Assembly (NCBI GenBank): GCA_023391415.1
Contig: JAEWAY010000003.1
Span: 186,001 to 250,000, forward strand
Length of the DNA: 64,000 nt
Direction: 5' to 3'
Source of the DNA: Bacteroidota bacterium
GTDB taxonomy: Bacteria > Bacteroidota > Bacteroidia > Cytophagales > Cytophagaceae
The notes beneath the pieces are model-generated. The model did no database searches. It saw only the letters and a program-made list of their open reading frames with translations, and was not told where the DNA came from. A program made the position numbers and the translations under genes. Shown piece by piece: positions 50,688 through 58,947 of the stretch (its first letter is position 1; each line of letters begins with the position of its first letter).

Positions 50688-50755
50688 AATTTCAGAATAT
50701 CTTAAAAAGAACTATTTTTGACTTCTTTTTTTAGAAAAATTTAAAAGTTGAAATA

Positions 50756-51568
50756 ATGGCATACAATCTTCTTAAAGGAAAGAAAGGTATCATTTTCGGA
50801 GCGTTGGATGAGAATTCAATCGCGTGGAAAGTCGCTCTTCAGGCAAAAGCGGAGGGAGCGGAGTTTACCCTGACGAACGCGCCTATAGCGATGAGAATGG
50901 GAGAGATTAATAAACTTGCCGAACAGTGTGGTTCCGTGGTGATTCCGGCTGACGCGACTTCGCTGGAAGATCTTGAAAGCTTATTTGATAAATCGCTGGA
51001 AACCCTTGGAGGAAAAATAGACTTCATTTTACATTCGATCGGCATGAGTCCCAATGTTCGTAAAGGTCGTGAATATGGGGATCTTAATTATGAATGGTTT
51101 TTAAAAACACTGGATATTTCAGCCTTGTCGTTTCATAAAGTCATGCAGGTCGCTGAGAAAAAGGACGCGATGAACGAGTGGGGCTCTATTGTAGCTCTTA
51201 CCTATATCGCCGCTCAGAGAAGTTTTCCCGATTATTCCGATATGGCGGAGGCGAAAGCCACACTGGAGTCTATCGCGAGAAGCTATGGATACCGCTTTGC
51301 CAGGACAAGGAAGGTTCGTGTAAATACAATTTCCCAAAGCCCTACCGTAACAACCGCTGGAAAAGGTATTTCCGGGTTCAACGCCTTTATGGACTTCGCT
51401 GAAAAAATGTCGCCGCTTGGAAACGCTTCGGCGGAAGAATGCGCGTCTTATGTAATTAGTTTGTTTTCTGATTTTACCAAAAAAGTAACGATGCAGAACT
51501 TGTATCATGACGGTGGGTTCTCGTCTACTGGTATTACTCAGGAATTGATTGAAAGTCTCTCCCGTTAA
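50756..51568 (+). CDS. fabI: Enoyl-[acyl-carrier-protein] reductase (FabI)
   Basis: Last reductive step of fatty acid elongation. The 270-residue SDR has LLKGKKGIIFGALDENSIAWKVA as its NAD-binding region, with the Ser of NSIAW as in FabI, DFILHSIGMSPN, and the Tyr-x6-Lys pair in YSDMAEAKATLES. The C-terminal TMQNLYHDGGFSSTGI is also typical. It is separated by 68 nt from metZ and by 6 nt from the next gene. Confidence 0.95.
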   Translation: MAYNLLKGKKGIIFGALDENSIAWKVALQAKAEGAEFTLTNAPIAMRMGEINKLAEQCGSVVIPADATSLEDLESLFDKSLETLGGKIDFILHSIGMSPNVRKGREYGDLNYEWFLKTLDISALSFHKVMQVAEKKDAMNEWGSIVALTYIAAQRSFPDYSDMAEAKATLESIARSYGYRFARTRKVRVNTISQSPTVTTAGKGISGFNAFMDFAEKMSPLGNASAEECASYVISLFSDFTKKVTMQNLYHDGGFSSTGITQELIESLSR

Positions 51569-51574
51569 ACGCGT

Positions 51575-52336
51575 ATGTGGAATGCAGTTTCCTTAAAGTT
51601 ATTCGGCTTCCTGCTTTTTCCGCTGGTGGCCGGAGCCCAGATCGCGTTGCCTGGCGATGGCGTCTCCGATGGCGACTATAAAGCGCCTAAGGTTATTGGT
51701 AAAATCCTTATCGATGGTCGCGGTGATGAAAAAAGCTGGGAAAAAGCTCCATGGAAAACCATTCATCATGTGTGGCTCGGAGATGAGCCTGACATGGAAG
51801 ATTTTCAGGGCAGATACAAAATGCTGTGGGACGAGAATTATTTATATTTTCTGGTAGAAATTGTCGATGATAGTTTGTCCGATCAGGAGCCGGATCCCTT
51901 CGTCAACTGGTGGGAGGATGACTGCCTTGAGCTTTTTATCGATGAAGACCGTTCGAAAGGAAATCATCAATTTTCCCATAACGCGTTCGCCTATCATATT
52001 ACGCTTGATTATGACGTAATCGATATCGGCCCGGATAAAAAGCCCCGTAACTATAAAGACCATATGCAGGTAAAGCGTACCAGCGCCGGTGGTAATAAAT
52101 ATGTATGGGAAGTGGCTACGCGCGTGTATCCCGATTCCTATTTGGACGATAAGGCGGATAATAAGCCGGTCAAATTGAAAGCCGGCAAAAAAATGGGCTT
52201 TGCCGTATCGTACAATGATAATGATGGTAACAACGTTCGTGAAAACTTTATCGGATCCATATACATTGATGGAGAGGATAAAAATCAGGGATGGATAAAC
52301 GCCGGAGTCTTTGGCGAACTGGAATTGGTCAAGTAG
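51575..52336 (+). CDS. Secreted CBM9-like domain protein
   Basis: A 253-residue protein with a signal peptide (FGFLLFPLVAGAQ region, about residues 9-23) and one CBM9-like/sugar-binding domain. It is a clear paralog of the N-terminal domain of the PQQ dehydrogenase at 41.2-44.7 kb: both have FSHNAFAYHI, an EVKRTS/QVKRTS strand, a WW or NYWEDD segment, and an NFIGS near the end. No enzyme domain is attached. It probably binds sugar or polysaccharide in the periplasm or on the surface. Its start codon is 6 nt after fabI, with which it must be cotranscribed. Confidence 0.85.
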   Translation: MWNAVSLKLFGFLLFPLVAGAQIALPGDGVSDGDYKAPKVIGKILIDGRGDEKSWEKAPWKTIHHVWLGDEPDMEDFQGRYKMLWDENYLYFLVEIVDDSLSDQEPDPFVNWWEDDCLELFIDEDRSKGNHQFSHNAFAYHITLDYDVIDIGPDKKPRNYKDHMQVKRTSAGGNKYVWEVATRVYPDSYLDDKADNKPVKLKAGKKMGFAVSYNDNDGNNVRENFIGSIYIDGEDKNQGWINAGVFGELELVK

Positions 52337-52366
52337 TAGTGTAGTATCATATCTCAAGCTTTATAT

Positions 52367-52400
52367 AAGAAAAGGCTGTTCGTCAGGACAGCCTTTTCTT
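52367..52400 (+). terminator. Terminator after the CBM9-like gene
   Basis: AAGAAAAGGCTGT (52367-52379) and ACAGCCTTTTCTT (52388-52400), 13-bp perfect arms with a T-rich end. Confidence 0.9.
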
Positions 52401-52759
52401 GTTAGAAATGTTTGAATGGAGGTAGTTGTGAATCATAAATCTCTGAATCGAGCGCCTTTTCTTATCTGTTTTGTCTGCTATGGATGAATGGTTATTGGTT
52501 TAATTGATTTATTATAAATATGTTATGTGTTTTATTTGGTTTTAAAATTACATATGTAATAATTTGGTTTTATCTATCATGAAATTGGCTATTTTAAATC
52601 ACAAATAAAAGAAATAGTGAATATTATGAGGTTTGTGTCGGATAAACGGCTGAACTCTTCTTTCGTCTCCGCAAAGAAGGGTTTAGTCTATTTTTCCAGA
52701 TTGGGGGCGAATTTATATGTATAGGAAAACGCCCAGAAATACTGGGATTTTTCTTTATT
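52401..52759. other. Gene-poor interval before dnaA, with a 32-codon frame
   Basis: Mostly AT-rich without recognisable genes. One plus-strand frame, 52626-52724 (32 codons, MRFVSDKRLNSSFVSAKKG and a short tail), ends exactly one base before the terminator at 52725. The frame is unrecognised and may be chance, but the position is suggestive. Confidence 0.35.
52725..52754 (+). terminator. Terminator upstream of dnaA
   Basis: CCCAG (52732-52736) and CTGGG (52742-52746), extended by GAAAA/TTTTC outside an offset, with a T-rich tail. The upstream gene is not identified apart from the 32-codon frame. Confidence 0.65.
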
Positions 52760-53061
52760 TGAGTGTGGATTGTCTGTTGGTAACTATGAGTTATCAACAT
52801 TGTTGTTCACAAAAAAAACTTTCGAACATTACACGCGTAATGATAACGCTTGGTAAGGCGCTCTGTTTACTGTTTGTATTTTTATAACAAAGTATTGAAC
52901 TATTTAATGTATTTTAAGCCGGTTATTTTCGGTATTCAATGATTCCTTGTGGGGAACATAAAACTCAAGTCTTTTCGGGATTTTTTTTAAACTTTTTTTT
53001 TTGACAAATTTGTTTCCCTCGCGATTCAGGAGGACAAACTTTTTTCATTAATCACCAAATT
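52760..53061. other. Possible oriC or dnaA leader with DnaA-box-like sites
   Basis: Three degenerate DnaA boxes cluster in 48 bp: TGTGGATTG (52764-52772, 7 of 9 on the opposite orientation), TTATCAACA (52791-52799, 8 of 9) and TTGTTCACA (52803-52811, 7 of 9). They are followed by AT-rich DNA and poly-T tracts up to the dnaA start. This fits an origin or an autoregulated dnaA promoter, but I cannot tell which, and no GC-skew was computed. Confidence 0.35.
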
Positions 53062-54495
53062 ATGTTCGTTGTAAGAGACTGTAAAACGGTATGGAATAAC
53101 TGTCTGCGCATTATTCGGGATAATGTGGGGGAGCAGGCATTTAAGACATGGTTTGAACCGATTGTTCCTGTTATGCTGCATAATGACGTGTTAACCATAC
53201 AGGTACCTAGCCAGTTTTTTTATGAGTGGCTTGAGGAACATTATGTACACGTATTAAGGAAGGCGATTGACGCGGAACTGGGAGCGAAAGGTCGTCTGGA
53301 ATACGCTATTCATGTAGAGCAGGAAGCTCAGGCGGTGACAAAGCCTTATTCCATGAGCGTGGGAAGTATATCCCGGCATCAGGTATCCAAAGCGGTAAAT
53401 AACACAGTGAAAGCGGAAATAAAAAACCCATTCGAAAATAAACCTCTGGATATAGAGACATTTAATTCGCAGCTAAATCCCTTATATTCTTTTGAAAATT
53501 TCATAGAGGGAGATTGTAACCGACTTGCCCGTTCCGCGGGTTTGGCGGTAGCCAATAAGCCGGGAGTAACCTCTTTCAACCCCCTTATGATCTATGGCGG
53601 ATTTGGCTTTGGCAAATCGCATCTGGTACAGGCTATCGGCAATCAGATTAAAAGGAATCATGAAGACAAGATTGTTCTTTTTGTAACTTCCGAAAAATTT
53701 TCAAACCAGTATATAGAAGCCTTAAAGAATAACAATATACAGGAATTCAATAGCTTCTACGCGATGGTCGATGTGTTGATATTGGATGATGTACAGTTTT
53801 TCGCCGGTAAGGAAAAAACTCAGGAAATATTCTTTCAGATATTTAATCATCTTCATCAGTCGGGGAAGCAGATTATTATGACAAGCGACTGCGCCCCCAA
53901 GGATTTGAAGGGAATGCAGGAGCGTCTTCTTTCCAGATTTAAGTGGGGTTTGACGGCGGATATTCAATTGCCTGACTTTGAAACAAGGATGGCGATAATC
54001 CAGAAAAAACTGGAAACGGAAGGCATTGAAATTAGCGCGGAGGTAGTGGAATACCTCGCTTTTAGTATCGATACCAATGTGAGGGAGCTTGAAGGGGTGG
54101 TGATTTCATTGATAGCCCAATCTTCTCTTAATCAAAAAGCGATTGATCTGGAGTTGGCGAGGCAGACTCTGAAATCCATTGTTCAGGATATTCAATGTGA
54201 AGTTGGGATTGATTATATTCAGAAATTTGTCGCCGAAAACTTTAACGTATCTGTCGAAGCGATGAAAGATAAGACCAGAAAGCGTGAAATTGTAGTCGCC
54301 AGGCAAGTCGCGATGTATTTTGCCAAGAACTATACGAATCTATCGCTTAAAACGATTGGCTATCACTTTGGAAACAGGGATCATAGTACAGTGATTCACG
54401 CCTTGACTTCGGTCAATGACCTTATGGATACGGACCGGAAATTTAACGCTCAAATGCAGGAGCTTATTAAAAAGCTGAAGATTAAGAATATCTAG
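53062..54495 (+). CDS. dnaA: Chromosomal replication initiator DnaA
   Basis: Replication initiator that binds DnaA boxes at oriC. The 477-residue protein has domain I (CKTVWNNCLRIIRDNVGEQAFKTWF), a short domain II, the AAA+ domain with Walker A GGFGFGKS (residues 179-186) and Walker B LDD (241-243), and domain IV with the DNA-binding helix NRDHSTVIHA (near 450). It sits alone, as often in Bacteroidota, not next to dnaN. An AT-rich upstream region has DnaA-box-like sites. Confidence 0.97.
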   Translation: MFVVRDCKTVWNNCLRIIRDNVGEQAFKTWFEPIVPVMLHNDVLTIQVPSQFFYEWLEEHYVHVLRKAIDAELGAKGRLEYAIHVEQEAQAVTKPYSMSVGSISRHQVSKAVNNTVKAEIKNPFENKPLDIETFNSQLNPLYSFENFIEGDCNRLARSAGLAVANKPGVTSFNPLMIYGGFGFGKSHLVQAIGNQIKRNHEDKIVLFVTSEKFSNQYIEALKNNNIQEFNSFYAMVDVLILDDVQFFAGKEKTQEIFFQIFNHLHQSGKQIIMTSDCAPKDLKGMQERLLSRFKWGLTADIQLPDFETRMAIIQKKLETEGIEISAEVVEYLAFSIDTNVRELEGVVISLIAQSSLNQKAIDLELARQTLKSIVQDIQCEVGIDYIQKFVAENFNVSVEAMKDKTRKREIVVARQVAMYFAKNYTNLSLKTIGYHFGNRDHSTVIHALTSVNDLMDTDRKFNAQMQELIKKLKIKNI

Positions 54496-54518
54496 ATATT
54501 TAGCCTCAGGCTGTTAAA

Positions 54519-54555
54519 ATAAAAGAGCCCATCGATCGATGGGCTCTTTTATTTT
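54519..54555. terminator. Bidirectional terminator after dnaA
   Basis: AAAAGAGCCCAT pairs with ATGGGCTCTTTT around CGATCG; a T-rich tail follows on the plus strand. The convergent HtrA gene ends 41 nt away. Confidence 0.9.
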
Positions 54556-54595
54556 TAAGAAGTAGAGTTCACTTCACTCGGGAACGGGACTGAAT

Positions 54596-56029
54596 TTAAT
54601 AATAATAAGAGTAATAGCCTTTTGTTCCATTCGGATTGATTCCTTCGATTACTACCCTGCCTCTGGTGTTTTCAATAATATGGACGATTTCCCGCGCGTC
54701 CTGAATTTTTTTTCCATTAATGGCCGTGATGATAAATCCTTCGTCAATGCCAAGCTTACGGAATAAGCCGCCTTTTACCTTAAGGATCCGGACACCATAA
54801 TCAACACCCAGCTTGTTTTTTTCGACTTTGGAGAGCTTTTCCAGTTCGGCTCCGAGTGTTGGCGACATATATATATCCCGTTTGAGAAACTCTGTAGTGC
54901 CTTCGCGGTTGGTTAAAGTCACGTAAACCTCATTGACTTGACCTTCTCTTGTATATAGTATCTTCACTTTGTCGCCCGGGCTTTGGTAACTGATCGCTTC
55001 ATCAAAATGACTTTTACTGTCTACCGGCAGGTTGTTTATTTTGAGTATGACATCCCCGGTCTTTAATCCAGCCTTTTCGGCCGCTCCTTCTTTGGCGATC
55101 TGATTTAAAACAACACCGTTAAAATCCTTTAGCTTGAATCGGGACGCTACGTCCGTATTGATCTCGGTGACAGAAGCGCCTATAAAGGCTTTTTGAACTT
55201 CCCCAAAATGAATAATATCATTGACGACTTTTACTACAATATCGGCGGGAACGGCGAAGCCATAGCCAGTATATGAACCGGTTTTCGACAAAATCGCGGT
55301 ATTGATGCCTACAAGTTCTCCTTTCAGATTGACAAGAGCGCCACCACTGTTTCCAGGATTGATCGCGGCGTCGGTTTGAATAAAAGATTCAATAGGAAAC
55401 TGGCTGTTTACAACATTGAGGCTCCTTGCTTTAGCGCTCACAATGCCAGCCGTAACGGTGGAATTTAGATTAAACGGATTGCCAACCGCCAAAACCCACT
55501 CTCCGATACGGAGCGCTTTGGAGCTACCGAGCCGGATGGCCGGCAAGTTACTGGCGTCGACTTTCAGAACGGCCAGGTCCGTAGAGGGATCCGTGCCGAT
55601 CACAGCGGCCTCAAAGCTTTGTTTTTCGTGGATAATTTCTATTTTGCTGGCGTTTTCAATCACGTGATTATTGGTGATAATATAGCCATCCTCCCGAAAA
55701 ATAACTCCGGACCCATTGCTGATACTCTGGCCGCTACGTCCGTGAAAATAGAAATCGAACCAATTATACTGGTTGTATTGAGCGGGCGATGTGGTTTTGA
55801 CATATACGACGGATCGTGTGCTCAATTCGGAGGCGTTCGAGAAGTCTTCGTTGATCGGAGAGGGATTGCTATAGTTGCGGGCGAGAACAGCCTCCCGTGG
55901 TTTGTCAATCGGAACATAGGCCTCGCGAACAATGACCTGTTCCCTTCCGGGTGATACTAATTGGAATATCGCGGAGCCTCCTATGCCCGCCGCGAGACCG
56001 ATAAGAACTGTCGCGAGATACTTTTTCAT
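54596..56029 (-). CDS. HtrA/Do-like serine protease, paralog 2
   Basis: Envelope protease of the S1C family. The 477-residue protein has an N-terminal signal or anchor (residues 5-25, ATVLIGLAAGIGGSAIF), the trypsin-like domain with His122 in TNNHVIE, Asp151 in TDLAVLK and Ser228 in GNSGGAL, and two PDZ domains (about 275-370 and 395-475). Compared with paralog 1 (24605-26032), it has a longer linker and a different signal. Both lack an extra catalytic change and look active. It stands alone, convergent with dnaA. Confidence 0.94.
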   Translation of the reverse strand: MKKYLATVLIGLAAGIGGSAIFQLVSPGREQVIVREAYVPIDKPREAVLARNYSNPSPINEDFSNASELSTRSVVYVKTTSPAQYNQYNWFDFYFHGRSGQSISNGSGVIFREDGYIITNNHVIENASKIEIIHEKQSFEAAVIGTDPSTDLAVLKVDASNLPAIRLGSSKALRIGEWVLAVGNPFNLNSTVTAGIVSAKARSLNVVNSQFPIESFIQTDAAINPGNSGGALVNLKGELVGINTAILSKTGSYTGYGFAVPADIVVKVVNDIIHFGEVQKAFIGASVTEINTDVASRFKLKDFNGVVLNQIAKEGAAEKAGLKTGDVILKINNLPVDSKSHFDEAISYQSPGDKVKILYTREGQVNEVYVTLTNREGTTEFLKRDIYMSPTLGAELEKLSKVEKNKLGVDYGVRILKVKGGLFRKLGIDEGFIITAINGKKIQDAREIVHIIENTRGRVVIEGINPNGTKGYYSYYY

Positions 56030-56071
56030 AGACGCTAATTTTAATCTGATTTTGCAAAAACTATACCTGTC

Positions 56072-56989
56072 TTAGTGCTCGCAGTCGATATGGGAAGGTA
56101 AAGAGGTTTGGGTATTCTTCTTTTTGTCTTTGTACGACAAATGTCGTAGGTCAGGCATTCCCGCGTCTACCCAACAGGTATACCAGAAATTGGCGGTTAA
56201 TTGAATAGAGTTTCGGAGCTGTCGTTCGACCATGCCATTAAGTCGCTGATGATAGAGCTGGCAATATTCATAGGCGAATACCCTGACTATAGCGTTGCCG
56301 CGCTCTTCGTAGCTGTATTTGCTATATTGCCGGTAGCTCGCCGATAGCTCGCGTTCAATAGTCAGAACACTGTCCGTATATTGGTGAGCGTTCAGGATGG
56401 TGTGCCAGATTGTGGAGAAAAAGTCTTCGATGTAGAAGCTCTTTCCGATGAACAGGTCATATTCATTTAGGAAAAGTTCGGGAAGCCTGGACTCCCAAAG
56501 ACCGTGAATACCATGCTGGTTGGTTTTTTGCCCATTGTAGTTGGACGTAGTATGAAGCGGCACATTAGCGTCGGCCAGATAGTGTCCCGCGTCGGCGGAT
56601 AATCGGAGGATGAGAGCGGCGTTACCCTCACTGAAAGCTTTAGTCAGTCGCTTTTTTAGGGATAGGAGATGCCATGGAAGTATGCCTTGTTCCCGGAGCG
56701 CGTCTTCTCCATGTATATCGATCGCTTTTTGCCATGACATGATCGGAATGGTATCGAAAAGATCCAGATCGATATAATGCCGGGGGCCTTCCATCGGAGA
56801 CGCGTAGCGTCTTTTGTCCGGAGCTACAGATTCATTTTCGATATAGGCGATATGTTTTTTGTAAAAAACAAGCATGGGCGTCGGCAGGCTGTATACCGCG
56901 TGCCGGTTGATGGTCCGATGCGCGACAAAACCCCAGCCGTTGCAAAACAGGCTGATAGATAATAATCCGCTAAGTAGAGAAAAACGCAT
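56072..56989 (-). CDS. Zinc-dependent phospholipase C / S1-P1 nuclease-like protein
   Basis: A 305-residue exported hydrolase. The signal peptide ends at residue 18 (LSISLFCNG), so mature protein would begin with Trp, followed by FVAHRTINRHAVYSLP. In this fold the N-terminal Trp amino group and His residues bind the zinc cluster; further ligands occur in HYIDLDLFD and GHYLADANVPLHTTSNY. The latter block (about residues 170-190) is the strongest family signal. Substrate (phospholipid or nucleic acid) is undetermined. Monocistronic, near rpsT. Confidence 0.85.
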   Translation of the reverse strand: MRFSLLSGLLSISLFCNGWGFVAHRTINRHAVYSLPTPMLVFYKKHIAYIENESVAPDKRRYASPMEGPRHYIDLDLFDTIPIMSWQKAIDIHGEDALREQGILPWHLLSLKKRLTKAFSEGNAALILRLSADAGHYLADANVPLHTTSNYNGQKTNQHGIHGLWESRLPELFLNEYDLFIGKSFYIEDFFSTIWHTILNAHQYTDSVLTIERELSASYRQYSKYSYEERGNAIVRVFAYEYCQLYHQRLNGMVERQLRNSIQLTANFWYTCWVDAGMPDLRHLSYKDKKKNTQTSLPSHIDCEH

Positions 56990-57065
56990 GGCAATGTTGA
57001 AAGTTGAGGAACGAATATAGCGAAACGTCCGCGAAATGGAAATAATGAAAAAAGTAGAGGATATT

Positions 57066-57095
57066 TTGTATTGTTTGAAAAATGCCTTAGCTTTG
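57066..57095 (+). promoter_or_regulatory. Promoter of rpsT
   Basis: TTG (57066-57068), 19-nt spacer, TAGCTTTG (57088-57095): the exact Bacteroidota consensus, 36 nt before the ATG. Confidence 0.75.
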
Positions 57096-57131
57096 CGTTC
57101 CGTTGTGAAATAGAAGAAAGAATTTAAATCT

Positions 57132-57383
57132 ATGGCGAACCATAAGTCAGCAATTAAAAGAATTAGAGCTAATAAGGCTAAATATTTAAGAAACAGATAT
57201 CAGTCTAAGACGACAAAGACTTTTGTAAGAAGGTTGAAGGAAACTACTGATAAAAAAGAAGCTGAAGAGCTGTTGAAAACAGTATCGGGCATGATCGATA
57301 AATTGGCGAAGAAAAATATTATTCATAAAAATAAGGCGGCTCATAAGAAATCGCAGCTCGCTTTGTTTGTGAATAGCCTATAG
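57132..57383 (+). CDS. rpsT: 30S ribosomal protein S20
   Basis: S20 binds 16S rRNA at the bottom of the 30S subunit. The 83-residue basic protein starts MANHKSAIKRIRANKAKYLRNRYQSK (as MANHKSAIKRIR, then NKAKYLRN) and has the KKNIIHKNKAAHKKSQLA end typical of the family. It has its own promoter and terminator. Confidence 0.97.
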   Translation: MANHKSAIKRIRANKAKYLRNRYQSKTTKTFVRRLKETTDKKEAEELLKTVSGMIDKLAKKNIIHKNKAAHKKSQLALFVNSL

Positions 57384-57404
57384 GCTATATAGCTAAAATA
57401 CGAG

Positions 57405-57438
57405 AAGGTCTTATGTATTTCACATAAGGCCTTTTATT
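57405..57438 (+). terminator. Terminator after rpsT
   Basis: AAGGTCTTATGT (57405-57416) with ACATAAGGCCTT (57422-57433), one G-T pair, then a T-rich tail. Confidence 0.85.
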
Positions 57439-57464
57439 TTTGTATCCGACATCATTTTTTTGCT

Positions 57465-58166
57465 ATGGGGTATACAAATCTGCTATTATCAGGTATCCAC
57501 TTGTGGCCCAAAGAGGACAGGCCCAGGGAAAAACTTGTTTTAAAAGGAAAATACGCGCTTTCCGACGCGGAGCTTATCGCTATTTTGCTTGGTTCGGGCA
57601 CTGTCGCCGTATCCGCTGTGGAGTTGGCGAAAGCGATTATGAATGAAGCGAATAATGATCTAAATCAGCTAGCGACCTTTTCTATAAAGGACCTTGAACG
57701 ATTTAAGGGAATCGGACAGGCGAAAGCGATTACGATAGTCAGCGCGCTGGAATTAGGACGGAGGAGAAAAGAGACGCCAAAGAAGAAAAAAGATCATATA
57801 GGAACCGCTACCGACGCGTATGAGCTTATGAAGGAGCATCTCTGGGATCTGGACTATGAACAGTTTTGGATTATTTTGCTTGATCGAGCCAATAATGTGA
57901 TTCGTAAAGTTCTTGTAAGTCAGGGAGGTGTTAGTGGGACTTATGTTGATCCTAAACTTATTTTTAAATCAGCGCTTGAAAGTCTGGCTTCAGGGGTTAT
58001 ATTAGTGCATAATCATCCCTCCGGCACCTTGAAGCCAAGCGCCGCCGATATCGCGTTGACAAAGAAGTTGAAGGAAGCCGGAAAGATGCTTGAAATTCCT
58101 GTTTTAGATCATATTATCTTTACCGATCAAAGTTTTTATAGTTTCGCGGATGATGGAAAACTCTGA
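57465..58166 (+). CDS. radC: RadC family protein (JAB/MPN domain)
   Basis: A 233-residue protein named for DNA repair, although its biochemical role is unsettled. It has an N-terminal helix-hairpin-helix region (SIKDLERFKGIGQAKAITIVSALELGRR) and a C-terminal JAB/MPN metal-protease-like domain with HNHPSGTLKPSAADIALTK (H-x-H and Asp). The family usually lacks proven peptidase activity. It overlaps the following gene by 17 nt. Confidence 0.92.
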   Translation: MGYTNLLLSGIHLWPKEDRPREKLVLKGKYALSDAELIAILLGSGTVAVSAVELAKAIMNEANNDLNQLATFSIKDLERFKGIGQAKAITIVSALELGRRRKETPKKKKDHIGTATDAYELMKEHLWDLDYEQFWIILLDRANNVIRKVLVSQGGVSGTYVDPKLIFKSALESLASGVILVHNHPSGTLKPSAADIALTKKLKEAGKMLEIPVLDHIIFTDQSFYSFADDGKL

Positions 58167-58800
58167 GGGAAGGAAATTTACTTCCACGACATTGGTCGCC
58201 TGGGTGGCGCTGATTATTGTTTTGTTCATTATAGGTTCTGTTGTTTTTATGGGCGATGACAATAGTCAGCATCCGGAAGATTATGTTAAACAAATACAGG
58301 CCTATCGTCAGGAGAAAGATCTGACATTTAAAACAGGAGAAGGGTCGCCAATTGAAAATAAAACATTATTTGATGGTTTAAACTATTTTTTTCCGGATAA
58401 AAACTATGTGGTTAAAGCGCGTTTTGAACATGTCGATGATTCGGCTCAGATGGTCGTTATGCGTAGCGATGGGGGTTCGGATATTTACTATAAGTTTGGC
58501 CGGGCCGTATTCGAGTTGAATAAACGGGAGCATAAGGTCGCGCTTTTAAAAAACCTCTCTCCGGACGCCCGAGGTTTTTTGTTTTTGCCTTTTTCCGATT
58601 TGACCGCGGGACGAGATACCTATGCCGGAGGTCGTTATCTTGATTTGAAAATGCCCGAGGATGGCTATATAACAATCGATTTCAATATGGCTTATAATCC
58701 CTATTGTGTGTATAATTATCGTTACAGTTGTCCTTTGCCTCCTAAGGAGAATTTTATCGACACCGAAGTCCGGGCCGGAGAAAAAATGTATAGGGAGTAG
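58150..58800 (+). CDS. DUF1684 domain membrane-anchored protein
   Basis: A 216-residue protein with one N-terminal transmembrane helix (LVAWVALIIVLFIIGSVVFM, about residues 15-34) and a DUF1684 domain outside the cytoplasm. The domain has the AYRQEKDLTFKTGEGSPI start and the AYNPYCVYNYRYSCPLPPKENFI motif that is typical of the family. Function unknown. Its start lies inside radC (58150-58166), suggesting translational coupling. Confidence 0.88.
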   Translation: MMENSEGRKFTSTTLVAWVALIIVLFIIGSVVFMGDDNSQHPEDYVKQIQAYRQEKDLTFKTGEGSPIENKTLFDGLNYFFPDKNYVVKARFEHVDDSAQMVVMRSDGGSDIYYKFGRAVFELNKREHKVALLKNLSPDARGFLFLPFSDLTAGRDTYAGGRYLDLKMPEDGYITIDFNMAYNPYCVYNYRYSCPLPPKENFIDTEVRAGEKMYRE

Positions 58801-58895
58801 CGAACGATCCGCGGGGCGCAGTCCGTTTGATATTATAGTAACACGGGAACTTAACGAGCTTTTCCAAAAGTTTTACCAATTCGGGATGAATAAAG

Positions 58896-58927
58896 TTGTG
58901 ATTAGGTGTTGAAATCCCTTATTTTTG
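58896..58927 (+). promoter_or_regulatory. Promoter of pheT
   Basis: TTG (58896-58898), 21-nt spacer, TATTTTTG (58920-58927), 20 nt before the pheT start codon. Fits the consensus, with spacing at the upper limit. Confidence 0.55.
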
Positions 58928-58947
58928 AGCTTTAAGTATCGCGGTAA

